64,000 nt of DNA from Winogradskyella flava (lineage in GTDB: Bacteria; Bacteroidota; Bacteroidia; Flavobacteriales; Flavobacteriaceae). Below, one piece after another: positions 1-8,693 of the stretch. Positions within the stretch are counted from its first letter, which is position 1, and every line of letters begins with the position of its first letter. Location: NCBI RefSeq assembly GCF_014243395.1, contig NZ_JACLCP010000001.1, positions 496,001 through 560,000 of the forward strand, written 5' to 3'. The notes beneath the pieces are model-generated. The model was not told the DNA's origin and made no database searches. It saw only the letters and a list, made by a program, of their open reading frames with translations. A program made the position numbers and the translations under genes.

Positions 1-1
1 A

Positions 2-112
2 AGTCCACAAATGCCTTTCGGCTACCCAACTTCTATGGTTTTAGCAATGGTGCCGCCGCTTTGGTTTAAGATTATGAATAAACGCGTACCCAGGGAAATG
101 GCTCTAAATTAG
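2..112 (+). CDS. Alkane 1-monooxygenase-like protein, C-terminal end (partial)
   Basis: An open frame runs in from the left edge and stops with TAG. The visible 36 residues include the run SPQMPFGYP followed by a PPLWFKIMNKRV segment. This resembles the extreme C-terminus of AlkB-type integral-membrane diiron alkane hydroxylases, in which a P-Q-(L/M)-P-x-GY stretch and a PPLW-x-x-(V/I)-M stretch follow the last histidine cluster. None of the iron-binding histidines lies inside the window, so function rests on this tail alone. The upstream part of the gene is missing. Confidence 0.65.
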   Translation, partial: SPQMPFGYPTSMVLAMVPPLWFKIMNKRVPREMALN

Positions 113-186
113 TGTGCGATCAAAGTCGCGGTTTACAGTTGGTGAAAACTTCACACTTCTTGCTTCCAACTTCAAGCCTATAATTT

Positions 187-194
187 TATCTTTG
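187..194 (+). promoter_or_regulatory. Candidate Bacteroidota promoter (-7 element) for gltX
   Basis: TATCTTTG fits the TAnnTTTG consensus of the Bacteroidota primary sigma factor. It lies about 90 bases before the gltX start. No well-spaced TTG -33 element was found; the nearest lies 24 bases upstream. The implied leader carries a dispersed repeat. Confidence 0.5.
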
Positions 195-210
195 CGCGAG
201 TTTCTGAAAT

Positions 211-260
211 AATACTTCGATACTTCGACTGCGCTCAGCACAGGCGAGCTCAGTGTGATA
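211..260 (+). repeat. Dispersed intergenic repeat, CTTCGAC/GCTCAG family
   Basis: The stretch contains CTTCGACTGCGCTCAGCACA followed by a second GCTCAGTGTGA copy. The same core (CTTCGACAAGCTCAGTGTGA in the opposite orientation) appears at 17083-17107. Such short intergenic elements are scattered through many flavobacterial genomes. Here it sits in the leader between the gltX promoter and its start codon. Confidence 0.6.
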
Positions 261-281
261 GTTCAGTTATAAAATTAAATT

Positions 282-1802
282 ATGTCAAAAAAAGTACGCG
301 TGCGTTTTGCGCCAAGTCCTACGGGACCTTTACATATTGGTGGTGTAAGAACTGCTTTATTTAACTATCTATTTGCCAAAAAACATGGCGGCGATTTTGT
401 GCTAAGGATTGAAGACACTGACCAAAATCGTTATGTTGCAGGTGCTGAAGACTATATTGTAGAGTCATTAAATTGGTGTGGTATTCCATTTGATGAAGGT
501 CCGGAGAAAAATGAAAAGCTAGGCCCTTACAGACAAAGTGAGCGTAAGCATCTATACAAACAGTACGCAGATCAACTCATTGCTAACGGTAAAGCTTATT
601 ATGCCTTTGACACTTCTGAACAGCTTGATGCGCACAGAAAAGATCATGAAATCAAAGGCAAAACCTTTATTTATAATTGGCATAATCGCAAAAAAGGACG
701 TTTAGTGAACTCCTTGGTTTTGTCTGAAGAAGAGACCAAAGCAAAACTAAGTGCTGGTGAGCATTATGTAGTCCGTTTTAAATCGCCACAAGATGAAACT
801 TTACATTTAAAGGATATTATTCGTGGTGACATCTCAATTGACACTAATGTTTTAGACGATAAAATCCTTTTCAAAAGTGATGGCATGCCGACCTATCATC
901 TCGCCAATATTGTGGATGATCATTTAATGGAAATCACCCATGTCATTCGCGGTGAGGAATGGTTACCATCTTTGGCACTACACCAATTATTGTACGATGC
1001 TTTTGGTTGGGATGCGCCAGAATTTGCGCATTTACCGCTAATTCTTAAGCCAACAGGAAAAGGAAAACTAAGTAAACGCGATGGTGATAAAATGGGCTTT
1101 CCTGTATTTCCGCTAGAATACAAAGCTCCCGACGGCACCATATCTAGAGGCTACAAGGAAGATGGTTATTTCCCAGAAGCGGTTGTTAATTTTCTGGCTT
1201 TTTTGGGCTGGAACCCAGGAACCGAACAAGAGATTTTCAGTTTAGAAGACTTAATAAAGCATTTCGATTTGGAGCGTGTGAATAAAGCTGGTGCGCGTTT
1301 CGACCCAGACAAGACCAAGTGGTTTAATCATCATTATATGCAACAGCAATTGGATTTGGATTTGGCAAAAGAGTTTCAAGTAAAAAATATATTGCTAGCT
1401 GATGTAGATATCAATTATATCACTTTGGTCGTAGGATTAATTAAGGAGCGTGCAACATTTGTTAGTGATTTTTGGGAATTGAGTCATTTTTTCTTTGTGG
1501 CTCCAATAGATTATGATGAAAAGGCGTCTAAAAAAGCCATTAAAGAAGACACTGCAGATATTCTTAGCAAGGTTGCTGAACTTGTAAATGCAACTGATGA
1601 CTTCACCGTTGAAAATCTTCAAACCAATATTAAAGGTTGGATAACAAGTAATGACATCGGCTTTGGAAAGGTGATGATGCCTTTACGGTTGGCTTTAGTT
1701 GGGGCTTTGCAAGGGCCAGATGTGTTTGATATCATGTTTATGATTGGCAAACGCGAAACCATTAAGCGTATTGAGGCATTGGTTAAAAGCATAGGACATT
1801 AA
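282..1802 (+). CDS. gltX: Glutamate--tRNA ligase (GluRS)
   Basis: This class I aminoacyl-tRNA synthetase charges tRNA-Glu with glutamate using ATP in the cytoplasm. The N-terminal catalytic Rossmann domain carries the HIGH-type signature PSPTGPLHIGG (residues 11-21), and the KMSKS-type loop reads KLSKR at residues 262-266. The C-terminal third is the helical anticodon-binding region. At 506 residues it is slightly longer than E. coli GluRS, as is usual for Bacteroidota. The ATG follows an A/T-rich leader. A separate glnS lies 4.5 kb away, so glutamine charging is probably direct and this GluRS probably discriminating. Confidence 0.97.
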   Translation: MSKKVRVRFAPSPTGPLHIGGVRTALFNYLFAKKHGGDFVLRIEDTDQNRYVAGAEDYIVESLNWCGIPFDEGPEKNEKLGPYRQSERKHLYKQYADQLIANGKAYYAFDTSEQLDAHRKDHEIKGKTFIYNWHNRKKGRLVNSLVLSEEETKAKLSAGEHYVVRFKSPQDETLHLKDIIRGDISIDTNVLDDKILFKSDGMPTYHLANIVDDHLMEITHVIRGEEWLPSLALHQLLYDAFGWDAPEFAHLPLILKPTGKGKLSKRDGDKMGFPVFPLEYKAPDGTISRGYKEDGYFPEAVVNFLAFLGWNPGTEQEIFSLEDLIKHFDLERVNKAGARFDPDKTKWFNHHYMQQQLDLDLAKEFQVKNILLADVDINYITLVVGLIKERATFVSDFWELSHFFFVAPIDYDEKASKKAIKEDTADILSKVAELVNATDDFTVENLQTNIKGWITSNDIGFGKVMMPLRLALVGALQGPDVFDIMFMIGKRETIKRIEALVKSIGH

Positions 1803-1832
1803 ACAAATTCAGATTGTGCGCTTTTTTAATTC

Positions 1833-2504
1833 CTAAAAGGTCAATATCGCTGAAAGCACCAATAAAGACTGATTGCCCTCGAACCGGTCGGCATTGTTGA
1901 GATTAAAATCGTTGTCATTTAATTTTCCTAGTATATTCGTAAAGCCATAAATATACTGAGCCCTTAACTGAAATGCATTAATACCCGCCGAAAGACCTAC
2001 AGCGCCATTAACATTAAACCTAGATATACCTGAAATATCTTCCGTAAAAAGGTTATCGTAGTTAGTGATCAAAAAGCCTTCTTTAGATTCGTTCTTAAGC
2101 TCTAACTCACTATTATATTGTAGCATTGGTCCTAAATCTAGTGTAAAATTATCCTTTATTAACTTTACATGAAATAGAAAAGATAATTGAGCAGCCATCA
2201 TTTTATATTCAACATATTCCTCTCTAGACGTGGCTGGAGTTTCCGCCAAGATATCAATGTTGTTTTCAGATAGTTGAATGTTATAACTTACCTCATACCA
2301 CTTATGTGGCAAATCTACTGAAGCCGACATGCCGCCTAAAAAACCACTGTTGGATTGTGTCTTAAAATTATCTGTAACAATATCGAATTGTGTGATACCG
2401 CCTTGAAGTCCAATTCCGTTTTTTATAGCGTAACGCTGTGCGTGACTTATTGTAACAAAAGCCATACAAATAGCAACTAATACGAGGTGTTTTGTTTTTT
2501 TCAT
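1833..2504 (-). CDS. Outer-membrane beta-barrel protein (PorT / OMP_b-brl_2 type)
   Basis: The 223-residue protein begins with a clear signal peptide (basic MKKTKH, a hydrophobic core, cleavage after SHA). It then shows alternating polar/hydrophobic strands rich in glycine and tyrosine, ending in a terminal phenylalanine strand (LSAILTF), as expected of a small eight-stranded outer-membrane barrel. Repeated GLQGG, GLSAG and QLRAQYIYG segments fit the 'outer membrane protein beta-barrel domain' found throughout Bacteroidota. No specific ligand or role can be inferred. It is convergent with gltX, with only 30 bases between the stops. Confidence 0.75.
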   Translation of the reverse strand: MKKTKHLVLVAICMAFVTISHAQRYAIKNGIGLQGGITQFDIVTDNFKTQSNSGFLGGMSASVDLPHKWYEVSYNIQLSENNIDILAETPATSREEYVEYKMMAAQLSFLFHVKLIKDNFTLDLGPMLQYNSELELKNESKEGFLITNYDNLFTEDISGISRFNVNGAVGLSAGINAFQLRAQYIYGFTNILGKLNDNDFNLNNADRFEGNQSLLVLSAILTF

Positions 2505-2598
2505 ATCGATTTAAGGCTTATTAAGACAAACCTAAGTAAAATAGTTTAATATTACTTACATTTAATATCTCGTAGTTACTAACTTTAAAAAACTTGTT

Positions 2599-3534
2599 AT
2601 GGGTCAATTTATTTTAGTTCCGATTATATTTTTCGGATTAATCATTTTAATTTCTTCATTTTTCATCGTCAAGCAACAAACTGCTGCTATTGTAGAGCGT
2701 TTTGGTAAATTTCAAAGTATAAGACATTCTGGTCTACAATTAAAAATTCCTTTAGTAGATCGTATTGCTGGTAAATTAAGTCTCAAAATTCAGCAATTAG
2801 ACGTAATTATTGAGACTAAAACCTTAGATGATGTTTTTGTTCGCTTAAAAGTGTCGGTGCAATACAAAGTGATTCGTGATAAGGTCTATGACGCTTTTTA
2901 TAAGCTTGATTATCCGCATGATCAGATTACCTCTTATGTATTTGACGTGGTGCGTGCCGAAGTTCCAAAAATGAAATTAGATGACGTTTTTGTACGCAAA
3001 GATGATATTGCTATCGCTGTAAAAGCCGAATTAAATGACGCCATGATGGATTATGGTTACGACATCATTAAAACCCTGGTTACAGACATTGATCCAGATG
3101 CTCAGGTAAAAGAAGCAATGAATAGAATTAACGCTTCAGAACGTGAAAAAATTGCAGCACAATTTGAAGGGGATGCAGCACGTATTCTTATTGTCGAAAA
3201 AGCAAAAGCAGAGGCAGAGAGCAAGCGTTTACAAGGACAGGGTATTGCAGACCAAAGACGTGAAATTGCGCGCGGTTTAGAAGAATCTGTGGAAGTATTG
3301 AATAAAGTGGGTATTAACTCCCAAGAGGCCTCAGCGCTTATTGTTGTGACGCAGCACTATGATACATTACAATCTATTGGTGGCGAAACCAATAGTAATC
3401 TAATTTTACTACCTAATTCACCACAAGCGGGTAGCCAAATGCTAAATGATATGGTGGCTAGTTTTACAGCCAGTAACCAGATTGGTGAGGCCATGAAAAA
3501 TGCGGCCAATAATGGGAAAAAGAAAAATGAGTAG
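2599..3534 (+). CDS. SPFH / band 7 family membrane protein (QmcA/stomatin-like)
   Basis: One N-terminal membrane helix (about residues 4-24) is followed by a complete SPFH (stomatin/prohibitin/flotillin/HflK) domain beginning VKQQTAAIVERFGKF. The coiled-coil region includes the family-typical segment INASEREKIAAQFEGDA and a Glu/Ala-rich helix. Such proteins form large oligomers on the membrane and act as scaffolds for proteases or microdomains. Length (311 residues) matches QmcA/YbbK, but the usual NfeD partner is not adjacent. The gene overlaps the next one by 8 bp (ATGAGTAG), suggesting translational coupling. Confidence 0.9.
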   Translation: MGQFILVPIIFFGLIILISSFFIVKQQTAAIVERFGKFQSIRHSGLQLKIPLVDRIAGKLSLKIQQLDVIIETKTLDDVFVRLKVSVQYKVIRDKVYDAFYKLDYPHDQITSYVFDVVRAEVPKMKLDDVFVRKDDIAIAVKAELNDAMMDYGYDIIKTLVTDIDPDAQVKEAMNRINASEREKIAAQFEGDAARILIVEKAKAEAESKRLQGQGIADQRREIARGLEESVEVLNKVGINSQEASALIVVTQHYDTLQSIGGETNSNLILLPNSPQAGSQMLNDMVASFTASNQIGEAMKNAANNGKKKNE

Positions 3535-4660
3535 ATTAACCGTTGGCTTTTTGTTCTGTTCTTTTTTCTGTTTTTCACAGGAGAACCCGTTTTTTAATCC
3601 TTATGGAGGGTTCTTCTCTGTCGGTGCTTTTGAAAACCGTACAGCGTCTATTGCTTCGGGGGATTTAAATGGTGATGGGTTTAAAGACGTTATAGTGGCA
3701 AATGGCAGGCATTGGCCTCAGCAGAATTATATATTCTTCAATTCGGGCAAGGGCTCATTTACGAAAGCAATTCGCTTAGATGAAGCGCTCCACACCAGTT
3801 ATGCTGCCGAAGTTGCAGATTTAGATGGTGATGGTGATTTAGATATTGCTGTTGGGAATGACAATTGTGAAAATATATTCTACTTAAACGACGGAACAGG
3901 TCATTTTGAGCGAGGCGGAGCCTTTGGAAAAGCCATTACACCAACACGCAATATTACCCTAAGTGACATCGATAGTGATGGTGATGTAGACATATTGATT
4001 ACCAACCGAGGCGCAACCAACGAGATCTGTATTAACGACGGCAATGCAACTTTTGATACTATAATTGAATTTGGAAGTAAAAAGGATTCTACAATTGCGG
4101 TAGCGGTTGAAGACATGAATAATGATGGAAAGAAAGACTTGATACTGGCTAATCGAGATAAACAACAAAATTATATTTATCTACAATCTGACAGTCTAAA
4201 ATTTGAATCTAAAATTCCTTTTGGAACCGGTCGTGACGAAACTCGGACTATCGCAATTGCAGACTTAAATAAAGATGGATATAAAGATATCGTTGTCGCT
4301 AATATTAGAGAGAACAATATAATCTATTTTGGAAATGGCGGAGGCTTTGATTCAACTTTCGTTTATGAAACGACCTCGTTGCGAACGTTTTCGGTAACAC
4401 TGAGCGATTTAAACAATGATGGTTACATGGATATATTAAATGCTAACAATGAAGGTGTCAATTACGTATATATTTCCAATAAAGGGAACAGTTTTAAGCG
4501 CATAGCTCTCAATGAAGAAAACCGAGATGACACATATGATATTATTGCATTTGATGCAAACAACGATGGGTTTCCAGAGGTATTTGAAGCAAATTCCGAT
4601 GGGCTAAACTTATATTTTAAAAACCGATTTAAACAATTAATTACAAAAACAAATGACTAA
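3527..4660 (+). CDS. Secreted FG-GAP/VCBS repeat protein, seven-bladed propeller
   Basis: I place the start at the ATG at 3527, because MSRLTVGFLFCSFFCFSQ makes a proper signal peptide; an ATG at 3500 would add a charged extension inside the upstream gene. The mature protein holds seven calcium-binding-loop repeats of the type D-x-(N/D)-x-DG-(Y/F/D)-x-D-(I/V/L): DLNGDG, DLDGDG, DIDSDG, DMNNDG, DLNKDG, DLNNDG and DANNDG. This is the expected number for one integrin-alpha-like seven-bladed beta-propeller. No T9SS tail is visible, so it may be periplasmic or surface-retained. It overlaps its neighbours by 8 bp on both sides. Confidence 0.88.
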   Translation: MSRLTVGFLFCSFFCFSQENPFFNPYGGFFSVGAFENRTASIASGDLNGDGFKDVIVANGRHWPQQNYIFFNSGKGSFTKAIRLDEALHTSYAAEVADLDGDGDLDIAVGNDNCENIFYLNDGTGHFERGGAFGKAITPTRNITLSDIDSDGDVDILITNRGATNEICINDGNATFDTIIEFGSKKDSTIAVAVEDMNNDGKKDLILANRDKQQNYIYLQSDSLKFESKIPFGTGRDETRTIAIADLNKDGYKDIVVANIRENNIIYFGNGGGFDSTFVYETTSLRTFSVTLSDLNNDGYMDILNANNEGVNYVYISNKGNSFKRIALNEENRDDTYDIIAFDANNDGFPEVFEANSDGLNLYFKNRFKQLITKTND

Positions 4661-5174
4661 ACTCAAAAGAACTTTGCTCCTACTTACCATACTAATAGGT
4701 GTATCTGCTTACTCACAAACCAAAGAAGACGCTTTCAGCGATGCTGAAATTACCGCTAAGGCCACTCTAGAAATGGAATTTGAAACCGTAATAAAACATA
4801 CTCTACCAGCCGTTGTAGATTTGATGGGAGGTAAAGATGCGGCTATAAATATGATCAAAGGTATGTTTGACAGCATGAAAACTCAAGGTTTTGTTTTTGA
4901 AAAAGCTGATGTGGTCAGTGTTTCTGATGTTGTTGAGGAACAAGGACAATACCGTTGTGTGGTCGAAAACTTTAACCAAATGAAAATGGCAGACCAACGC
5001 ATAAAATCAAAAAGTTACCTTTTAGGAATTTATAATGATACTGATAATTACTGGTGGTTTATTGAGGCTAAACAGCTTAAAAACCAAATGATGATAGACC
5101 AAGTCTTACCAGATTTTGAGACCAGTCTTGATATCCCAGAGGACGACATGCAAACAGAAGCTATTGACGATTAA
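4653..5174 (+). CDS. Secreted hypothetical protein, third gene of the SPFH/FG-GAP operon
   Basis: The 173-residue product starts with a signal peptide ending SAYSQ and has no family I recognise. The mature part is mixed alpha/beta with a central Trp pair (YWWFIEAKQL) and an acidic tail (DDMQTEAIDD). Shape and size resemble small export-associated folds, but this is only an impression. Its ATG overlaps the upstream stop in the 8-base string ATGACTAA, the same geometry as the upstream junction, so it is probably co-translated with the FG-GAP protein. Confidence 0.7.
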   Translation: MTKLKRTLLLLTILIGVSAYSQTKEDAFSDAEITAKATLEMEFETVIKHTLPAVVDLMGGKDAAINMIKGMFDSMKTQGFVFEKADVVSVSDVVEEQGQYRCVVENFNQMKMADQRIKSKSYLLGIYNDTDNYWWFIEAKQLKNQMMIDQVLPDFETSLDIPEDDMQTEAIDD

Positions 5175-5175
5175 T

Positions 5176-5208
5176 AAAAAAAGAGCCCTAATTTCAGGGC
5201 TCCTTTCT
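5176..5208. terminator. Bidirectional intrinsic terminator
   Basis: GAGCCCT (5183-5189) pairs with AGGGCTC (5196-5202) around a six-base loop. An A-run lies upstream and a T-rich run downstream. It sits between convergent genes and can serve both. Confidence 0.85.
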
Positions 5209-5221
5209 TTTGTATTTCTTT

Positions 5222-5710
5222 TTAGTGCCAAGCGCAAATAATACCACCCATAATGGCCAGGGTCACAATCCAATAGCCAGAGTTTATAAAAATATATTTA
5301 GCACTTTTACGCTCAAATAAGGCTATGGTGCCAATAATTGGCAATGCTCCAAAAACTCCGAATATGCCTCCATGTAAAGCACCATGTCCAAATGAACGAT
5401 GTGCATTACCATAATCTGCCATAAAAGCTTCAAAAGATGCCTTAGCATTTTCTGGGTCTCCTCCGACCATACCAAGAGCTCCCCATTGATGATTTGTAAA
5501 TTGCATTAACAGGATATTTAGCAATGCCGCAAATAGTAACACCAGCCCAAAAATTAGAGCCATATTACCGCTTTTCATTTTTTCTTCTGTCATACCAGAA
5601 GCTTTCATCCAAGCATTTCCAAATACTTTTGGACTGTACCAAATTGCGCCTATAACCAATGCCGCAACGGCAGCCACTACTATCGCTAATAGATTAATAG
5701 GTAATTCCAT
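5222..5710 (-). CDS. DUF1761 family integral membrane protein
   Basis: The 162-residue protein has about four hydrophobic helices. It carries the family-typical start: a first helix followed by GAIWYSPKVFGNAWMKASG, then an EEKM-containing loop. These features match DUF1761, a widespread four-helix family of unknown function. No catalytic residues are apparent. It is a single-gene unit ending at the shared terminator, with an A/T-rich upstream region. Confidence 0.85.
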   Translation of the reverse strand: MELPINLLAIVVAAVAALVIGAIWYSPKVFGNAWMKASGMTEEKMKSGNMALIFGLVLLFAALLNILLMQFTNHQWGALGMVGGDPENAKASFEAFMADYGNAHRSFGHGALHGGIFGVFGALPIIGTIALFERKSAKYIFINSGYWIVTLAIMGGIICAWH

Positions 5711-5804
5711 AATGTATAATGATTTTATAGTTAGTATGAATTAAATGTACAAAAAAACCTTTAGTGATAATCTAAAGGCCTGTAAATGTTGTTGTTATTG
5801 CAGT

Positions 5805-6314
5805 CTATATCTTTCTCTTTTTGAAAACGGGCTCGTCCTTTTTCTTCTCACCCCCTTTATTCTCACTACCTGGGAAAACTAGTGAAGTGCTGGCATAAGT
5901 AGATCCGAAATTAACATTGGCATAATACACCTGACTTAATGCGTCTCTAACCTGATCTTCACTCAATTCCTTTAGGGGATGGACAAAAATAGACCATAAA
6001 ATACCGTCTGCAATAGCGTACTTAACATCTAGAGCGGTATGAAAATTAGCCATTAATACAGCCTTTAACAAACCCTCTTTAAGACTAGTAACCTCAACAA
6101 TTGGAGATATAATTCGCATGCGATTATGACTAATATCTGTTATTGAAACCATAGTCACATCTTTGACGTGAAACTGCCAAGTTCCTGTTTCTCCTTGAAT
6201 TGAGTCACTTACAGAGGTATAAATTTCCTGCAATTTTTCATTGGTCATGTCTTGAGCAAAAACGCTTGTGGACAACACTATTGTGAAAAGAAGTATTGAT
6301 TTTTTCATAGCCAT
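5805..6314 (-). CDS. Secreted hypothetical protein with basic C-terminal tail
   Basis: A signal peptide (hydrophobic ILLFTIVLSTSVFA, then Q) precedes a compact domain of about 125 residues. That domain contains a TWQFHVKDV strand and a long helix LKEGLLKAVLMANFHTALD. The tail is strongly basic (KKKDEPVFKKRK). I do not recognise the family; the fold may resemble YbjN/SycE-type chaperone domains, but that is a weak guess. Two in-frame ATGs, at codons 1 and 3, are both usable. It lies downstream of glnS on the same strand with a 36-base gap. Confidence 0.65.
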   Translation of the reverse strand: MAMKKSILLFTIVLSTSVFAQDMTNEKLQEIYTSVSDSIQGETGTWQFHVKDVTMVSITDISHNRMRIISPIVEVTSLKEGLLKAVLMANFHTALDVKYAIADGILWSIFVHPLKELSEDQVRDALSQVYYANVNFGSTYASTSLVFPGSENKGGEKKKDEPVFKKRKI

Positions 6315-6350
6315 TTGGTCGAAAAGCTATTGGCGAAATTACACTAACAT

Positions 6351-8357
6351 TTAAATGCTCTTAGCCTCCGCTACTAACAAATCATTTTTATCTTCAATAG
6401 CCCTTGAAATAAATTCTTCAATCTCTTCATTCCGTTCTAAGCCATTTTTAAGCTGTTCTTTTAATGCAATCATCACAGCAATGCGTGTGCCTGCTTTTTT
6501 CACAGCGGTGCCAAATAAGGGTTCTAATTCATCATAGGACACCTCTTTTGCTAGCTCTTGTATTTCGGCCTTAGCTTTAGCTTGTTTGTCTTCTGGATAA
6601 TTAGTGTATTTTTTTCCCAACTGCTGAATAACACTTATCGCAGAACGTTTCTGTTGTGGCTGCTTGGGCTTATTTTGCTGATCAGCTTGTGGCTTAGGCT
6701 TTTGCTTCGCCCAACTGTCTCTTAAACCAACAGTTTTATTAAATACCAATTTATCTGAAGTAGAGTCCTCATCAACTACAAAATAGCCTAAACGCTGAAA
6801 CTGAAAGCGCTCTTCAGCCTTGGCTTCCATTAAACTTGGCTCTAAATGGCCGGTTTTAATCGTGAGAGAGTTCGGATTTAAAAATTCCATAAAATCCTTG
6901 TCCTTATCACTATCCGGTGACTCATGCATAAACAAGCGGTCATATTCCCTTACCTCAGCAGTAATAGCATGTTTGGTAGACACCCAATGCAAGGTGCCTT
7001 TTACTTTTTTGGACGTATCTGTATCGTACGTGCAGTGAATTTCAGCGATGTCGCCATTTTCATCTTTTGTAACAGCATTAGCCTTTATAATGTATGCATT
7101 TTTAAGCCGAACTTCACCACCTAATTTCAGTCTAAAAAACTTATTACTAGCCTCTTCCTTAAAGTCTTCTTTTTCAATATAAATTTCCCTAGAGAAAGGT
7201 ACTTGTCTAAAACCAGCAGATTCATCTTCCTGATTATTCTCAGCATCCAACCATTCTTCCTTGTCTTCAGGGTAGTTGGTAATGATGACTTTTACAGGAT
7301 CTAGAACAGCCATCACACGATTAACTGTTTTATTTAAATCCTCACGAATACAGAATTCCAACAAAGACACATCGATGACGTTTTCTCGCTTGGCCACGCC
7401 TACTTTTTTAATAAATTCCCTGATAGAATTAGGCGTGTAGCCTCTTCGTCTCAAACCAGAAATTGTTGGCATACGTGGATCGTCCCATCCAGAAACAACG
7501 CCATCCTCAACCAAACGTAATAATTTGCGTTTACTCATTATGGTATAACTCAAGTTTAAGCGTGCGAATTCTCGCTGTTTTGGTGGCAATGGTAATTTAT
7601 CCTTACTATACTCATAAACATGGTCCCTAAACCAATTATAGAGCTTTCTATGTGGTTTAAATTCTAAGGAACATAATGAATGTGAAATTTGTTCTATGTA
7701 ATCGCTTTCACCATGGGTCCAATCGTACATTGGGTAAATACACCACTCGTCCCCTGTTCGATGGTGATGTGCATAGAGAATTCTGTACATAATGGGGTCT
7801 CGCATCAACATGTTTGGATCTTCCATGTCTATTTTAGCGCGAAGCACATGTGTACCAGCAGGAAATTCTCCAGCTTTCATACGCTGAAATAAATCCAAAT
7901 TCTCTTCTACACCCCTGTCCCTAAATGGGCTATTGGTTCCTGGCTGTGTTGGTGTGCCTTTTTGCTCTGCCATAGCCTCGGACGATTGGCTGTCTACATA
8001 GGCTCTGCCATCATTAATCATTTGAATGGCCCAGTCATAAAGCTTATCAAAATAATCTGAAGAATACAATTCATTTTCCCACCGATAACCTAACCAAGCA
8101 ATATCGCGCTTAATGGCATCTACATATTCCTGCTCCTCTTTTGCTGGATTAGTGTCATCAAAACGTAAGTTAACTGGCGCATTATACTTCTCGCCCAATC
8201 CAAAACTAATACCGATAGCTTTAGTATGTCCAATATGTAAATAGCCGTTAGGTTCTGGCGGAAAACGAAAGCGAAGTTTCTCTTTTGGTAAACCGTTAGC
8301 TAAATCTTCTTCTATAATGTGCTCAATGAAATTGAGTGATTTTGTATCTTCTGACAT
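6351..8357 (-). CDS. glnS: Glutamine--tRNA ligase with C-terminal extension
   Basis: Class I GlnRS, which charges tRNA-Gln directly. The HIGH motif is PPEPNGYLHIGH (residues 33-44) and the KMSKS-type motif is MSKRK (residues 274-278); the GlnRS anticodon-binding beta-barrel region follows to about residue 555. At 668 residues it exceeds E. coli GlnRS by over 100. The excess is a Lys/Gln/Pro-rich linker and a helical domain (about 575-668). Such proteins are commonly annotated as 'glutamine--tRNA ligase/YqeY domain fusion', but I cannot verify a YqeY match by eye. Its presence suggests that Gln-tRNA is made without the GatCAB amidotransferase route. Confidence 0.95.
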   Translation of the reverse strand: MSEDTKSLNFIEHIIEEDLANGLPKEKLRFRFPPEPNGYLHIGHTKAIGISFGLGEKYNAPVNLRFDDTNPAKEEQEYVDAIKRDIAWLGYRWENELYSSDYFDKLYDWAIQMINDGRAYVDSQSSEAMAEQKGTPTQPGTNSPFRDRGVEENLDLFQRMKAGEFPAGTHVLRAKIDMEDPNMLMRDPIMYRILYAHHHRTGDEWCIYPMYDWTHGESDYIEQISHSLCSLEFKPHRKLYNWFRDHVYEYSKDKLPLPPKQREFARLNLSYTIMSKRKLLRLVEDGVVSGWDDPRMPTISGLRRRGYTPNSIREFIKKVGVAKRENVIDVSLLEFCIREDLNKTVNRVMAVLDPVKVIITNYPEDKEEWLDAENNQEDESAGFRQVPFSREIYIEKEDFKEEASNKFFRLKLGGEVRLKNAYIIKANAVTKDENGDIAEIHCTYDTDTSKKVKGTLHWVSTKHAITAEVREYDRLFMHESPDSDKDKDFMEFLNPNSLTIKTGHLEPSLMEAKAEERFQFQRLGYFVVDEDSTSDKLVFNKTVGLRDSWAKQKPKPQADQQNKPKQPQQKRSAISVIQQLGKKYTNYPEDKQAKAKAEIQELAKEVSYDELEPLFGTAVKKAGTRIAVMIALKEQLKNGLERNEEIEEFISRAIEDKNDLLVAEAKSI

Positions 8358-8448
8358 CGCAAAAAATTAAAGTGTAAAATTACGTAAATTGTAACATTAA
8401 TACACTATTTGACACCTATAGAATAGAGATAACCAAAACCAAAAAACA

Positions 8449-8649
8449 ATGAATTACAAATGTCCTAAATGCGATAATACCACTTACGAAATTGGTGAAA
8501 TGCGAGCTACAGGCGGTACACTATCTAAAATATTTGACGTACAGAATAAAAAGTTTACCTCAGTTACTTGTAAAAAGTGTACTTATACCGAATTCTTTAA
8601 GGCCAAAACAAGTGCTATTAGCAACGTATTTGACTTTTTTACGAATTAG
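8449..8649 (+). CDS. Zinc-ribbon nucleic-acid-binding-type protein
   Basis: This 66-residue protein is built around two CxxC knuckles, CPKC near the N-terminus (residues 5-8) and CKKC (about residues 44-47), separated by a short beta-hairpin. It matches the small predicted nucleic-acid-binding Zn-ribbon family (COG3478, YpzJ-like). The typical phrase C-x-K-C-x-Y-T-E-F-(F/Y) is present. There is no signal peptide, so it is cytosolic. The specific role is unknown. It reads in the same direction as folB, 45 bases upstream, with a dispersed repeat between them. Confidence 0.85.
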   Translation: MNYKCPKCDNTTYEIGEMRATGGTLSKIFDVQNKKFTSVTCKKCTYTEFFKAKTSAISNVFDFFTN

Positions 8650-8650
8650 A

Positions 8651-8674
8651 TTCCTGTCTTCGTAGGAATGACAG
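8651..8674. repeat. Dispersed intergenic hairpin repeat (TTCCTGTCTTCG family)
   Basis: The bases TTCCT and AGGAA form short arms around GTCTTCGT and are followed by TGACAG. It lies between the Zn-ribbon gene and folB. Its sequence differs from the repeats at 211 and 18576, but it shares the trailing AATGACA with the latter. Confidence 0.5.
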
Positions 8675-8693
8675 AAAGCTTTATTTTTGCTAC

